Source: Arachnia propionica (GTDB taxonomy: Bacteria > Actinomycetota > Actinomycetes > Propionibacteriales > Propionibacteriaceae). From it: a stretch of 39,089 nucleotides of DNA. The first letter of the stretch is position 1; every line of letters starts with the position of its first letter. The stretch is from positions 1-39,089 of the forward strand of contig PDSD01000021.1 of assembly GCA_002748325.1 (NCBI GenBank), given 5' to 3'. Below are positions 1 to 7,194 of the stretch, piece by piece. Both the position numbers and the translations under genes were made by a program. The notes below the pieces were generated by a model that saw nothing but the letters and a program-made list of their open reading frames with translations, searched no databases and was not told the DNA's origin.

Positions 1-770
1 CTGGCCAGCTCGGCGGCGACCTCGGCCGCGCTCAGGGTGGCCCCGGCGTCTGCGTTCACGGTGAAGCCGACGATGGGTCGGCCGAGCGCGACCGCGACTG
101 CCGCCGCCACCTCGTCGCAGTGTGCTGTGCCCGGGCGGAACCAGGCGGGCCGGCGGCCAAGGGTCTCCAGGAACCACTGGTCGCCGCCGGTCAGCTCGTC
201 GTAGATCTCACCCAGGTCGGCGGTGCCCGCGATGCCATAGGCGCTTCGCCCGCTGACCGATAGTGGAATGTGCCGGGTGCCGTGCGACTCGATCTGGAAC
301 AGCGGGTTGGCAGCTAATTCGGTAGCCGCCGACGGATTGGCCTGTATCCACCGCTGGTTCAAGAACAGCACTGCAGGCACCGATAGGTCGACCAGCAGCG
401 AGATTAGTTCGGCATCGAAACCGCTGCCTAGCTCGCCGCCGCCGCAGGCGTCGAGGGTGAGGGTGATGTGTGGCTGCGTGGTTTGGTTGACCACACCGTC
501 CACCTGCCAACCCCACTGAGTTGCCGTCCGGCCGCCGAAGTCAGCAAGAATCTGCTGCTTGCTGGGAAGCGCCACCGCAGCCGGGCTGGCAGCGGTGGTC
601 GGAGTGGCCGCAACGGTTGGCGTCGGCGAAGGAACGCCAGTTGGGGCTGGCCTGGCGGGCGCGCTGGGGGAGGAAGCCGGGGTAGTTGGGGAAACCTCTT
701 GTTGCGACGGCGCGCAACCCGCCAAGGCACCCCCGGCGGCAGTGCTTAGCAGCGCCCGCCGGGAAATCAT
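1..770 (-). CDS. Polysaccharide deacetylase family Tat/lipoprotein (3' end cut by window)
   Basis: An open frame runs from an ATG at 770 off the window edge, about 256 codons, with no stop inside. The N-terminus reads MISRRALLSTAAGGALAGC: a twin arginine, a short hydrophobic stretch and an LAGC lipobox, so I infer Tat export and lipid anchoring at Cys19. A Pro/Ser/Ala/Thr-rich linker of about 45 residues follows. The catalytic domain then shows three NodB-like motifs: ITLTLDACGGG (the DAC variant of the usual DDGP motif), ESHGTRH (the H-x3-H metal site) and WFRPGTAHCDE (the R-P-G motif). Such enzymes remove N-acetyl groups from peptidoglycan or polysaccharide outside the membrane. The substrate cannot be read from sequence. 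No clear Shine-Dalgarno site precedes the ATG; a TAGCCT box lies 12 nt further up. Confidence 0.85.
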   Translation of the reverse strand, partial: MISRRALLSTAAGGALAGCAPSQQEVSPTTPASSPSAPARPAPTGVPSPTPTVAATPTTAASPAAVALPSKQQILADFGGRTATQWGWQVDGVVNQTTQPHITLTLDACGGGELGSGFDAELISLLVDLSVPAVLFLNQRWIQANPSAATELAANPLFQIESHGTRHIPLSVSGRSAYGIAGTADLGEIYDELTGGDQWFLETLGRRPAWFRPGTAHCDEVAAAVAVALGRPIVGFTVNADAGATLSAAEVAAELA

Positions 771-970
771 GCTCACGCAGCCAGGCTAGCCCATCTCCGC
801 TGCGGACACGGCGAACCGATTAGCGGCAGGTTGGCCGCTGCCGGGTTATACGTTGCTTTGCGGGTTGGCTCTCGGCTACAGTCCAGCATGATTGATGCGC
901 AGTGGCGGCGCTGACCGTTGATATCGGGTTGACCGCAGTCAGCCCGGACGGAGAGTTGGCTGCCGACGGA

Positions 971-982
971 ACTATGCATAGT
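971..982. promoter_or_regulatory. Perfect 12-bp palindrome upstream of the SQR-like gene
   Basis: ACTATGCATAGT is its own reverse complement and ends 44 nt before the SQR-like start at 1027. A poor TTGGCT (956-961) with 15-nt spacing to CATAGT (977-982) could make this overlap a promoter. A repressor of the ArsR or MarR type could bind here, but no regulator gene is adjacent and this is inference. The rest of the 771-1026 gap shows no gene. Confidence 0.35.
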
Positions 983-1026
983 CATCGTCAACAGACAGAT
1001 CGTCAAGCAACGATCAAGGAGAGGAT

Positions 1027-2484
1027 ATGTCGGACATTGTTGTCCTAGGGGCCGGTGTTTCCGGTCACACGGCTGCCCTGCACGCCAGACGCGTGCTAGG
1101 CAAGAACCATACGGTTACCGTGGTTTCACCCAATTCGCATTGGAATTGGATCCCGTCGAACATTTGGGTCGGCGTCGGCAAGATGGGCAAGGAGAAGGTT
1201 GTCTTCCCACTGCAGCCCGTCTACGACCGCAAGGGAATCCAGTTCCGGCAGGCCAAGGCCACCGCGATCTGGCCCGAAGGCGACGATGAATCGTCGCGCC
1301 CGGCCGTGGACATTGAGTACACCGAGGCGGGCAAAGCTGGCACCACCGAGCGGTTGCGTTATGACTACCTCATCAACGCAACCGGTCCCAAGCTGAAGTT
1401 TGAGGCGACCCCGGGGCTCGGCCCCGACGGCGGTAACAGCCTTTCGGTATGCACCGCCGACCACGCGGTGCACGCGGCCGAGAAACTCGCCGAGGCCATC
1501 GACAAGCTAAAGCAGGGCCAGCCGCAGACCTTCGTCATCGGCACCGGTCACGGCACCTGTACCTGCCAAGGAGCCGCGTTCGAGTACGTCTTCAACGTCG
1601 AACACGAGCTGCGGCAAGCAGGAGTGCGCGACCTGGCGACCGTTGTCTTCCTCACCAACGAAGCCCAGCTGGGCGACTTCGGTGTCGACGGCATGGTCTT
1701 CAAGCAGCAGGGCTTCGAGACTACTTCGGAAGTGTGGGCGCAATCGCTGTTTAGGGAGCGCGGTGTTATCGCGATCACCGGCACCCATGTGGAACGAGTG
1801 GACGAAGGTGTGATCCGCTACGAGACTCTCGACGGCGAGCACCACGAGCTTGCCTTCGACTTCGCGATGTTGCTGCCGCCGTTCGGCGGGGCAGGCCTCC
1901 AGGCCTTCAAAGCCGACGGCACGGACATCACCAGCGAGCTATTCGCGCCCAGCGGCTTCATGAAGGTGGACGCCGACTACACTCCCAAACCCTACGAGGA
2001 ATGGTCGGCTGCCGATTGGCCGAGCAAGTGCCAGTCGCCGCTATACGAGAACATCTACGCGGTGGGCATCGCCTTCGCGCCGCCGCATCAGATCTCAAAG
2101 CCGCGCAAGACAGCCAACGGCACCGCCGTCGCCCCAGCGCCGCCCCGCACCGGCATGCCGTCCGGCGTGATGGGCCGAGCCGCCGCGATGTCGATTGCCC
2201 GGCGCATCAAGAAGGGCCCCGGCGCCCAGCCCATCGAAGCGTCGATGGCCAACATGGGCGCTGCCTGTGTCGCCTCGGCAGGAACCGGCTGGAAAAACGG
2301 CTCGGCAGCCAGCATGACGATGCGCCCCATCGTCCCTGATTACCAGCGCTACCCGACCGGTCGTGACACCGCTGATACCCGCGGTGAGCTCGGGTTGAGT
2401 GGCCACTGGGTCAAAACCCTGTTGCATCATCTGTTCATCTACAAAGCCAAGGGATATTTCCTATGGCAGTTCATCCCGGAGTGA
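1027..2484 (+). CDS. SQR-like FAD-dependent pyridine nucleotide-disulfide oxidoreductase
   Basis: A 485-residue flavoprotein resembling sulfide:quinone oxidoreductases, which pass electrons from sulfide to the quinone pool and leave polysulfide or persulfide. The N-terminal dinucleotide fold is seen as VVLGAGVSGHTAAL (residues 5-18), and a second FAD contact as LINATGPKL (115-123). Cysteines at 142, 178, 180, 335 and 414 are candidates for the redox/persulfide cycle; the GTCTC at 176-180 is notable. The C-terminus (LLHHLFIYKAKG...WQFIPE) is the kind of amphipathic membrane-docking tail found in SQRs. The start has a strong site (AAGGAGAGGAT) just before the ATG. It is followed 3 nt after its stop by a 54-codon gene and faces a CoA-disulfide reductase-rhodanese gene, which supports a role in sulfide oxidation. 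The exact SQR type and substrate are not certain. Confidence 0.8.
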   Translation: MSDIVVLGAGVSGHTAALHARRVLGKNHTVTVVSPNSHWNWIPSNIWVGVGKMGKEKVVFPLQPVYDRKGIQFRQAKATAIWPEGDDESSRPAVDIEYTEAGKAGTTERLRYDYLINATGPKLKFEATPGLGPDGGNSLSVCTADHAVHAAEKLAEAIDKLKQGQPQTFVIGTGHGTCTCQGAAFEYVFNVEHELRQAGVRDLATVVFLTNEAQLGDFGVDGMVFKQQGFETTSEVWAQSLFRERGVIAITGTHVERVDEGVIRYETLDGEHHELAFDFAMLLPPFGGAGLQAFKADGTDITSELFAPSGFMKVDADYTPKPYEEWSAADWPSKCQSPLYENIYAVGIAFAPPHQISKPRKTANGTAVAPAPPRTGMPSGVMGRAAAMSIARRIKKGPGAQPIEASMANMGAACVASAGTGWKNGSAASMTMRPIVPDYQRYPTGRDTADTRGELGLSGHWVKTLLHHLFIYKAKGYFLWQFIPE

Positions 2485-2487
2485 GCC

Positions 2488-2652
2488 ATGTCTGACAATA
2501 CGATTTCAGCCCAACCCGTCTTGGACCTGTCGGGAGCCATGCTTCCCGTCGAAAAGACGCTCAAGCGTCGGCAGAATGTATTTCTGCAGTTTGGCCGGTT
2601 CATGGTGTTCAACTTCCGAATCATGATGATGGTCTTCAAGGGCCATCACTAG
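2488..2652 (+). CDS. 54-aa protein of unknown function in the SQR operon
   Basis: A short frame opens with an ATG 3 nt after the SQR-like stop and codes for 54 residues. It starts MSDNTISAQPVLDLSGAMLP and ends with an aromatic and methionine-rich stretch (FGRFMVFNFRIMMMVFKGHH) that could lie on or in the membrane, with two terminal histidines. The spacing implies translational coupling to the SQR-like gene, and a strong terminator follows 11 nt after the stop. I do not recognise the family. A small membrane or quinone-site partner of the SQR is a reasonable guess, no more. Its size, dense packing between gene and terminator, and normal codon use argue that it is real. Confidence 0.6.
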   Translation: MSDNTISAQPVLDLSGAMLPVEKTLKRRQNVFLQFGRFMVFNFRIMMMVFKGHH

Positions 2653-2663
2653 GACTGATACCT

Positions 2664-2722
2664 AACTAACTAAGGCGGCGGCCGAACCTCCCAGAGAGGT
2701 CCGGCCGCCGCCTTAGTTAGTT
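2664..2722. terminator. Bidirectional terminator hairpin between convergent sulfur genes
   Basis: The arms 2664-2690 and 2696-2722 pair over 27 positions with a single A/C mismatch (2685 with 2701) and a 5-nt loop, CCAGA. The outer AACTAACTAA/TTAGTTAGTT portion supplies A- and T-rich flanks for both directions. It sits 11 nt after the small SQR-operon gene and 6 nt before the end of the minus-strand CoADR gene. Confidence 0.85.
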
Positions 2723-2728
2723 CCGGGG

Positions 2729-4427
2729 TTACCTAAAGTTGTACTTGTCGACGATCGGCTCGCGGCCAGTGCTCATGTCCTGGAAGTACTCAATGTTGGA
2801 AAGCGCCAGGAACGCGCCGTTGACGTTGACGACGTTGTCCCAGCCGAGCCCGATCAGTTCCCGCGCCATGAAGTAGGAGCGTTGCCCGATCCGGCAGTGC
2901 AGATAGACCGGCTGATCCTTGGGAATCTCGGCCAGGTGCTCGCGGAACTTCGAGTAGGGCACGTTGACGGCGGCTTTGATGTGCCCGGCGTCCCATTCCC
3001 CTTGCTCCCGCACGTCGATGATGTAGGCGCCTTGCTCGACCAGTGAGCGCAGCTCGGCCGCGTTGACGCTGGGCACGTCACCCTGCAGCTTGTTGAGTGC
3101 CACCAGTGCAGCCATATTGACGACGTCCTTGGCGGTGGCGTAGCTGGGGGCGTAGCACAGCTCCAGATCCGCCATGTCTTCCAGCGTGCCGTTCATTCGG
3201 ATCAGCGTCGCGATCACGTCGATGCGCTTTTCGGCCCCAGCCTTGGCGACCGCCTGGGCGCCCAAGACCTGGCCAGTGGTCAGATCGAAGTGCAGCTTCA
3301 GGTGCACTGGTGTCGCGCCGGGCATGAGACCGACCCGGTCGTTGCCGATGAAGTAGATCGAATCGAACTCGCGGCCACTGGCGCGGCACTCTTGTTCGGT
3401 CAACCCGGTTGATGCGGCGGTCAGGCCAAAGACCTGTACCACCGACGAGCCCAGGACGCCGTTGCGTCGCACGGTGCGGCCAAAGGTGTGGTCGGCCGCT
3501 TTGCGGGCTGCTCGCTGCGCCGGGCCAGCCAGCGCGAGCATGGTGGCGGCCCCGGTGATCTGGTGGCCCAGCTCGACGGCGTCGCCGACCGCGTAGATGT
3601 CGGGGTCGCTGGTCTGGAAGTTGTGGTTGACCTTGATGCCGCCGGTCTCACCGATCTCCAGGCCAGCCGCAGCCGCCAACGTGGTCTCTGGGCGCACCCC
3701 GACCGCCAGGATCACCGCCTGTGCCGCAATCCGGTTGCCGCTTTGCAGGCTGACGCCGTCGGCGTCGATTCCGGCGATGGCGTCTGACAGCACCAGGTTC
3801 ACGCCCTGTTCGTGCAGTTCGCGGTGAAGCAGCTGCACGATGTCTGCGTCCAGTCGGGGCAGCACCTGTGACTGCATTTCGACCAGCGACACGTTCTTGC
3901 CCGCCAACCGCAGGTTTTCGGCCACTTCAAGGCCGATGAAGCCGCCGCCCGCGACCACCACATCGCTCGCGGCATCGGCGGCCGTCCTGATGGCCTCGAT
4001 GTCCTCGACGTTGCGCAGGGTGAACACATTGTCTGCGTCCGCGCCAGGAATCGGCGGCACGAACGCCCTCGCGCCGGGGGAGAGAGACGCACAGCACGTC
4101 ATAGGGCTCGTCGAACTGCTCGCCGGTGACCAGGTTGTGCACCGTCACGGTCTTGGCATCGCGGTTAATCGACTTGACCTCGTGCCGCGGCCGGGTGTCA
4201 ACCCGGTAGCGGCCAGCAAAAGTCTCGGGTTTCACCAACACCAGCGACGACGACTTCGCCACTACATCGGACAGGTGATATGGCAAGCAACAATTGGAAA
4301 AGGCGACATCACGTCCCCGCTCAAAAACTGTGATCTCTGCGTGTGGATCCAGCCGCCGAGAGCGCAGCGCGTACGACAAACCTCCGGCGACCCCGCCGAC
4401 AACAACGATTTTTTTGGACGATTCCAT
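2729..4427 (-). pseudogene. CoA-disulfide reductase with C-terminal rhodanese domain, frameshifted
   Basis: Two overlapping frames together make one CoADR-rhodanese protein. The first (start 4427, Shine-Dalgarno-like AGGAAGGT) has VVVGGVAGGLSYALRSRRLD for FAD and SNCCLPY, whose first Cys (46) is the family's active-site cysteine. It reads to about YDVLCVS near 4095, after which the frame is lost. The second frame resumes with SPGARAF, then the NAD-binding VVVAGGGFIGLEVAENL, the dimerisation domain, and a rhodanese domain with the catalytic loop HCRIGQRS. The break falls in a (TC)4 tract next to CCCCC at about 4078-4092. Removing two TC units restores the family spacing YD-x5-PGA and gives 564 residues, the usual size. 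Such enzymes reduce CoA persulfides and polysulfides with NAD(P)H. A sequencing error, slipped-strand switching or true decay are all possible. Confidence 0.8.
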
Positions 4428-4461
4428 GTGACCTTCCTACCTGTAGCAACCCTGATGAAGT

Positions 4462-4477
4462 ATACCCCCCGGGGTAT
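4462..4477. promoter_or_regulatory. CsoR/CstR-type operator-like palindrome
   Basis: ATACCCC-CC-GGGGTAT is a perfect inverted repeat with a 2-nt spacer. It lies 34 nt upstream of the CoADR-rhodanese start (4427, minus) and just upstream of the leftmost promoter box of the NUDIX gene (plus). G/C tracts flanked by ATA/TAT are typical of operators of the CsoR family, which includes the persulfide sensor CstR that controls rhodanese and CoADR genes in other bacteria. That link is inferred; no CsoR-family gene is in the window. Confidence 0.6.
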
Positions 4478-4479
4478 GG

Positions 4480-4506
4480 TTGCGGAACTCGGGGGTCGCG
4501 TAGGCT
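4480..4506 (+). promoter_or_regulatory. Promoter of the NUDIX gene, leaderless type
   Basis: TTGCGG (4480-4485) and TAGGCT (4501-4506) are separated by 15 nt. The last T of the -10 box is 8 nt before the GTG at 4514, so transcription would start at or next to the start codon. This decides the start choice for the NUDIX gene. Confidence 0.5.
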
Positions 4507-4513
4507 CACCCCC

Positions 4514-4939
4514 GTGGCGATGCGAGGTATGATCCGGGTGGCTGCAGTTGTTGTGTTCAACCGCAGCGGTGAGATGCTACTAGTGCGAAAGCGCGGCACG
4601 AGCAGATTCATGAACCCCGGCGGCAAGCCCGAGCCCGGGGAAAACATTCGGCAAACCGCGGTGCGGGAACTCACCGAGGAGCTTGGGTTAGCCGTAGCCG
4701 CCGAGCAGCTTGTCGAGTTGGGGCGGTGGCAGATCGCGGCCGCCAATGAACCAGACCACGACGTTGATGCGACCGTGTTTGAGCTGGCGCATCCGGTGGC
4801 CGAAGGGGTGCGGCCCGAAGCTGAGATCGAACAGATCTACTGGTGTCGGCCAGCCGACATTGCTGGCACGAAGTCGCTATCACCGCTGCTGCGGGGGCCG
4901 ATTCTGGATTGGCTGGAACGTCGCCGCGCCGAGCAGTAG
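4514..4939 (+). CDS. NUDIX hydrolase
   Basis: A 141-residue NUDIX domain protein. The full Nudix box G-x5-E-x7-RE-x2-EE-x-G is present at residues 37-59 (GKPEPGE...RELTEELGL). These enzymes hydrolyse nucleoside diphosphates linked to another group and often clean up oxidised or surplus nucleotides; the substrate cannot be told from the box. GTG at 4514 is chosen because a -10 box lies 8 nt upstream and no Shine-Dalgarno site is seen. In-frame ATGs at 4520 and 4529 are alternatives. It is transcribed away from the CoADR-rhodanese gene from a shared 86-nt gap. The operator-like palindrome there could affect both. Confidence 0.85.
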   Translation: MAMRGMIRVAAVVVFNRSGEMLLVRKRGTSRFMNPGGKPEPGENIRQTAVRELTEELGLAVAAEQLVELGRWQIAAANEPDHDVDATVFELAHPVAEGVRPEAEIEQIYWCRPADIAGTKSLSPLLRGPILDWLERRRAEQ

Positions 4940-4942
4940 GTA

Positions 4943-4964
4943 GCCAACCGCGCCCAGCGGTGGC
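4943..4964 (+). terminator. Possible terminator after the NUDIX gene
   Basis: GCCA-A-CCGC and GCGGTGGC can pair around the loop GCCCA with one bulged A, starting 4 nt after the NUDIX stop. There is no T-tract, so the call is weak. The rest of the 4940-5054 gap shows only a possible -10 box TAGAGT near 4993 for tkt. Confidence 0.35.
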
Positions 4965-5054
4965 CAAGCGGCGAGGGCCGGGGGCGGACGGTAGAGTAGT
5001 ACTAATCCCGGCAGTGTGGTTCCGGGTAACCGATTACTTAGTGAGGTTTTCGTT

Positions 5055-7106
5055 ATGACCTTGGAATGGTCCGATCTTGACTCCAAAGCTGTAGACAATG
5101 CTCGAATCTTGGCCGCCGATGCCGTCGAAAAGGTTGGCAACGGCCATCCCGGAACCGCCATTTCCTTGGCGCCCATCGCCTATTTGCTGTACCAGAAGGT
5201 CATGAATATCGACCCGAGCGACGATCAGTGGCTCGGCCGGGATCGCTTCGTGCTTTCGGTGGGACATTCCTCACTGACTCAATACACCCAGCTATATCTG
5301 GCTGGCTGTGAGCTGGAATTGGACGATCTCAAGGCGCTGCGCACCTGGGGTGCGAAGACTCCTGGTCATCCTGAATACGGGCACACCAAGTTCGTTGAGA
5401 CCACCACCGGGCCGCTTGGCGCCGGGGTGTCGAATGCAGTTGGCATGGCGATGGCGGCCCGTCGCGAACGCGGCCTGCTAGACCCGGAAGCTCCCGAGGG
5501 TACCTCGCCGTTCGATCGCCACATTTATTGCCTCGTCGGCGATGGCTGCCTGCAAGAAGGCGTAGCCAGCGAAGCCTCATCACTGGCCGGGACCCAGGAA
5601 CTGGGCAACCTGATCATGATCTACGACGACAACCAGATCACGATTGAGGGCGATACCGGCATCGCGTTCACCGAGGATGTCGACAAGCGCTACGAGGCCT
5701 ACGGCTGGCACGTTCAGCATGTCGACTGGACCAACGGTGGCACCGAGTATCGTGAAGACATCGAGGCGCTGTATGCGGCCATTGCGGAAGCCAAGCAGGT
5801 CACCGACAAGCCGTCCTACATTCGCGTCACCACGGTGATCGGTTGGCCGCTGCCGAACCTGGCTGGTTCGCATGACGTGCACGGCGCCAAGCTGGGCGGC
5901 GAAGAGATCGCCGCGCTCAAGGAGCGTCTAGGCTTCGAGCAGGAGCCATTCGCAGTCGATCAGGCTGCAGTGGATCACGCGCGTAGTAACGCCGCCGAAC
6001 GTGGCCAGGCAGCGCGCCAGGAATGGCAGACCAAGTTCACCCTCTGGCAGGCTGCTAACCCGGATCGGGCAGCCTTGCTGCAGCGACTCCGGCAGCGCAA
6101 GCTGCCCACCGACCTGCGGTTGCCGGTGTTTGAAGAAGGCAAGATGTCGACTCGCAAGGCATCCGGTGCCGTGCTGTCGGCGCTGGCGCCGCAGCTGCCG
6201 GAGCTATGGGGTGGCTCGGCAGACCTGGCTGGCTCCAACAACACCACCATGGCTGGCGAGTCCAGCTTCCTGCCCGAGCGCCGCGCCAACGACGACTGGC
6301 CAGGTGGCCCGTACGGCCGTACCCTGCACTTCGGCATCCGGGAACATGCGATGGGCGGCGCCATTAACGGCATGGCGTTGTCGGGCCTGACCCGGCCCTA
6401 CGGCGGCACCTTCTTCGTGTTCTTCGATTACATGCGGCCCGCAGTCCGGCTAGCGGCCCTGATGAAGATTCCGAGCATCTTCGTGTGGAGTCACGACTCG
6501 GTGGGCGTCGGCGAGGACGGCCCCACCCATCAGCCGATCGAACACCTCGCGGCCGCGCGGGCGATCCCCGGCCTCGACGTGGTGCGGCCAGCCGATGCCA
6601 ACGAGACCTCGGTGGCCTGGGGCGAGATTCTGCGCCGGACCGACCGTCCCGCAGGTCTGATCCTGTCCCGCCAAGACCTGCCGACGCTGGCCCGAGGTAC
6701 GCAGTACGCTTCGGCTGAGGGTGTCGCCAACGGCGCCTACGTGCTGCGCGACGCCTCCGATAGCGTTCCGCGGGTCATCTTGATCGGTACCGGCTCCGAA
6801 GTTGCCGTGGCGCTTGACGCCCAGGAGCTGCTTGAGGCTGACGGCATCCCCACCCGAGTGGTCTCGATGCCGTGCCAGGAATGGTTCGACGAAATGGATG
6901 CCGACTACCGCGAATCGGTGTTGCCGAGCAGCGTCACCGCCCGGGTCAGCGTCGAGGCTGGCATCGCGATGGGCTGGGGCAAGTACGTCGGCGCCAGCGT
7001 CTCCATCGAGCACTTTGGTGCCTCGGCTTCGGGCGCAAAGTGCATGGCAGAGTTTGGCATCACCGCCGAAAACGTGGCTGCCGCCGCGAAGTCGCTGGTG
7101 GCGTAA
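5055..7106 (+). CDS. tkt: Transketolase
   Basis: A 683-residue thiamine-diphosphate enzyme that moves two-carbon units between sugar phosphates in the non-oxidative pentose phosphate pathway. The N-terminal domain shows NGHPG, the thiamine-binding GDG at about 162-164 followed by the NQITIEGD region, and the family signature around GPLGAGVSNAVGMA. The middle domain has the GIREHAMG glutamate motif and GPTHQPIEHLA; the C-terminal domain ends near FGASASGAKCMAEFG. The length is normal. ATG 5055 is chosen because the protein aligns with the family from there (MTLEWSDLDSKAVDNARILA) and GTGAGG lies upstream; an in-frame ATG at 5016 would add 13 unlikely residues. In many actinobacteria tkt is followed by tal, zwf or gnd, but here sppA follows; a gnd lies 20 kb away. 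Confidence 0.95.
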   Translation: MTLEWSDLDSKAVDNARILAADAVEKVGNGHPGTAISLAPIAYLLYQKVMNIDPSDDQWLGRDRFVLSVGHSSLTQYTQLYLAGCELELDDLKALRTWGAKTPGHPEYGHTKFVETTTGPLGAGVSNAVGMAMAARRERGLLDPEAPEGTSPFDRHIYCLVGDGCLQEGVASEASSLAGTQELGNLIMIYDDNQITIEGDTGIAFTEDVDKRYEAYGWHVQHVDWTNGGTEYREDIEALYAAIAEAKQVTDKPSYIRVTTVIGWPLPNLAGSHDVHGAKLGGEEIAALKERLGFEQEPFAVDQAAVDHARSNAAERGQAARQEWQTKFTLWQAANPDRAALLQRLRQRKLPTDLRLPVFEEGKMSTRKASGAVLSALAPQLPELWGGSADLAGSNNTTMAGESSFLPERRANDDWPGGPYGRTLHFGIREHAMGGAINGMALSGLTRPYGGTFFVFFDYMRPAVRLAALMKIPSIFVWSHDSVGVGEDGPTHQPIEHLAAARAIPGLDVVRPADANETSVAWGEILRRTDRPAGLILSRQDLPTLARGTQYASAEGVANGAYVLRDASDSVPRVILIGTGSEVAVALDAQELLEADGIPTRVVSMPCQEWFDEMDADYRESVLPSSVTARVSVEAGIAMGWGKYVGASVSIEHFGASASGAKCMAEFGITAENVAAAAKSLVA

Positions 7107-7117
7107 CCGCTTCATCT

Positions 7118-7148
7118 CGGGCCCTCCCTCATCGTGGGGGAGGGCCCG
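7118..7148 (+). terminator. Terminator hairpin after tkt
   Basis: CGGGCCCTCCC (7118-7128) and GGGAGGGCCCG (7138-7148) pair perfectly over 11 bp around a 9-nt loop, 12 nt after the tkt stop. There is no T-tract, which is common for terminators in GC-rich actinobacteria. Confidence 0.7.
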
Positions 7149-7167
7149 GGCTATGTCCCGGGGCGCG

Positions 7168-7173
7168 TACCCT
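7168..7173 (+). promoter_or_regulatory. -10 box upstream of sppA
   Basis: TACCCT lies 22 nt before the sppA start, after the tkt terminator. No convincing -35 box is seen. The start codon itself has a Shine-Dalgarno site (GAAAGGA). Confidence 0.35.
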
Positions 7174-7194
7174 TGAGGCAGCGAAAGGAAATCA

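Noticed and set aside
968..988. ECF promoter upstream of the SQR-like gene (GGAAC...CGTC)
   Set aside because: The spacer is only 13 nt and the -10 half does not read CGTT.
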